6,973 nucleotides of DNA from Candidatus Roizmanbacteria bacterium CG_4_9_14_0_2_um_filter_39_13 (lineage in GTDB: Bacteria; Patescibacteriota; Microgenomatia; UBA1406; GWC2-37-13), in the NCBI GenBank assembly GCA_002788865.1, contig PFSC01000093.1, forward strand, positions 1 to 6,973. Direction: 5' to 3'. Below are positions 6,406 to 6,973 of this stretch, piece by piece; the stretch's first letter is position 1; each line of letters begins with the position of its first letter. The translations under genes and the position numbers were made by a program. The notes under the pieces were generated by a model, which ran no database searches, was not told the origin of the DNA, and saw only the letters and a program-made list of their open reading frames with translations.

Positions 6406-6973
6406 TTATTTTGAATACTTCACCTCTTTTGGAGATAGTCGAAAGAGCCCTTCATCGAGGCGTCGCTGATCAAGATAATGAGCGGTAAAACCAACCGATC
6501 GTGCAAGCACAAATAACGCATTGAAAAATTCAATATTTATTAATTCCTTCAGTTCACTTCTTGAAATTTTTTCCTTCTCTGAAAGAAGATCTAAAAATAC
6601 TGCTGCAATCGCTCCATCGACATTGAGGATCAGATTTCCTTTTTTTGCAGTGGTTATCTGCTCAATTGAACAGGCAAAATCAATATGTTCGTGCTTCGTT
6701 AAACCTTTTGAAAACTGAAGTATTTTGCCTACGCGCGGATCCGGAGCATCAATGCGATACTTCCGATGTCCAATACCAGAGATTCTATTTCCTGTCTTTG
6801 CAACGTGTTCAACATATTCGTGTGGCTCAATCTCTTCTGAAACTCCTTCAAACCAATGAGCAGCTGCTTGATTTATCGCACCGCCAAATCGTGGACCGAT
6901 CGTCAATAACCCCGATGCCAAGGAAGAGACCAAATCCTTCCCTGCTCGCGCCGCAATCATGGTATTCACCGCT
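6406..6973 (-). CDS. ATP-citrate lyase / citryl-CoA lyase, C-terminal (citrate synthase-like) part; partial
   Basis: The last 187 or so residues of a larger enzyme run off the right edge of the window, so the GTG at 6967-6969 is internal rather than a start. The sequence closely follows the C-terminal lyase domain of ATP-citrate lyase, which splits citryl-CoA into acetyl-CoA and oxaloacetate. Matches include NTMIAARAGKDLVSSL, GLLTIGPRFGGA, GIGHRKY, ITTAKKGNLILNVDG and GFTAHYLDQRRLDEGL. The catalytic His (complement of 6766-6768, in GIGHR) and Asp (complement of 6616-6618, in NVDG) are present; by alignment from memory they correspond to His900 and Asp1026 of human ACLY. Whether the whole gene is one-chain ACL, the AclA subunit of two-chain ACL, or a stand-alone citryl-CoA lyase cannot be told here. 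It converges on the surface gene with 4 bp between stops and no clear terminator. Confidence 0.9.
   Translation of the reverse strand, partial: AVNTMIAARAGKDLVSSLASGLLTIGPRFGGAINQAAAHWFEGVSEEIEPHEYVEHVAKTGNRISGIGHRKYRIDAPDPRVGKILQFSKGLTKHEHIDFACSIEQITTAKKGNLILNVDGAIAAVFLDLLSEKEKISRSELKELINIEFFNALFVLARSVGFTAHYLDQRRLDEGLFRLSPKEVKYSK

Noticed and set aside
6400..6419. Small inverted repeat AGTATT...AATACT between the convergent genes, as a shared terminator
   Set aside because: The stem is 6 bp with only one G-C pair... type contact at each turn, the loop is 8 nt, and no T-tract follows on either strand; it is likely chance in AT-rich DNA.

Overview
The window looks like a piece of a Candidate Phyla Radiation (Patescibacteria) genome, most likely of the Microgenomates group. 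This is inferred from protein style, not from a marker gene. Two adjacent proteins have a short basic N-terminus, one membrane segment ending in the same F-Y-x-Y-S-Q-[RK]-[ST]-K-A sequence, a cohesin-like domain, a Pro/Thr-rich linker and a C-terminal dockerin-type calcium-binding pair. The DNA is moderately AT-rich, and neither start codon has a clear Shine-Dalgarno sequence.

Layout: bases 1-145 are AT-rich with no coding signal. A long + strand frame follows (open from base 146, first usable start GTG at 182, end 2632). It encodes an Rhs/YD-repeat protein that seems to have lost its front part, has no toxin tip or Rhs core, and ends in a dockerin. Next on the same strand are two paralogous surface proteins. 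The first (2670-5108) carries four tandem copies of a roughly 131-134 residue module I do not recognise. The second (5115-6401) carries a single small beta-rich domain in that place. From the right edge, on the - strand, comes the C-terminal end of an ATP-citrate lyase / citryl-CoA lyase-type enzyme (stop at 6406). It is convergent with the surface genes, with 4 bp between the stop codons.

How the genes may work together (inference): the three + strand genes supply three dockerins and two cohesin-like domains, and the two cohesin-bearing proteins are membrane-anchored. This would suit a calcium-dependent cell-surface assembly in which dockerin proteins, including the YD-repeat shell, dock onto anchored cohesin partners. 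The lyase is a separate metabolic gene, notable because CPR bacteria usually lack a TCA cycle.

No tRNA, rRNA, CRISPR array, insertion sequence or riboswitch was found. The only promoter-like element is a perfect TATAAT 20 bp upstream of the second gene.
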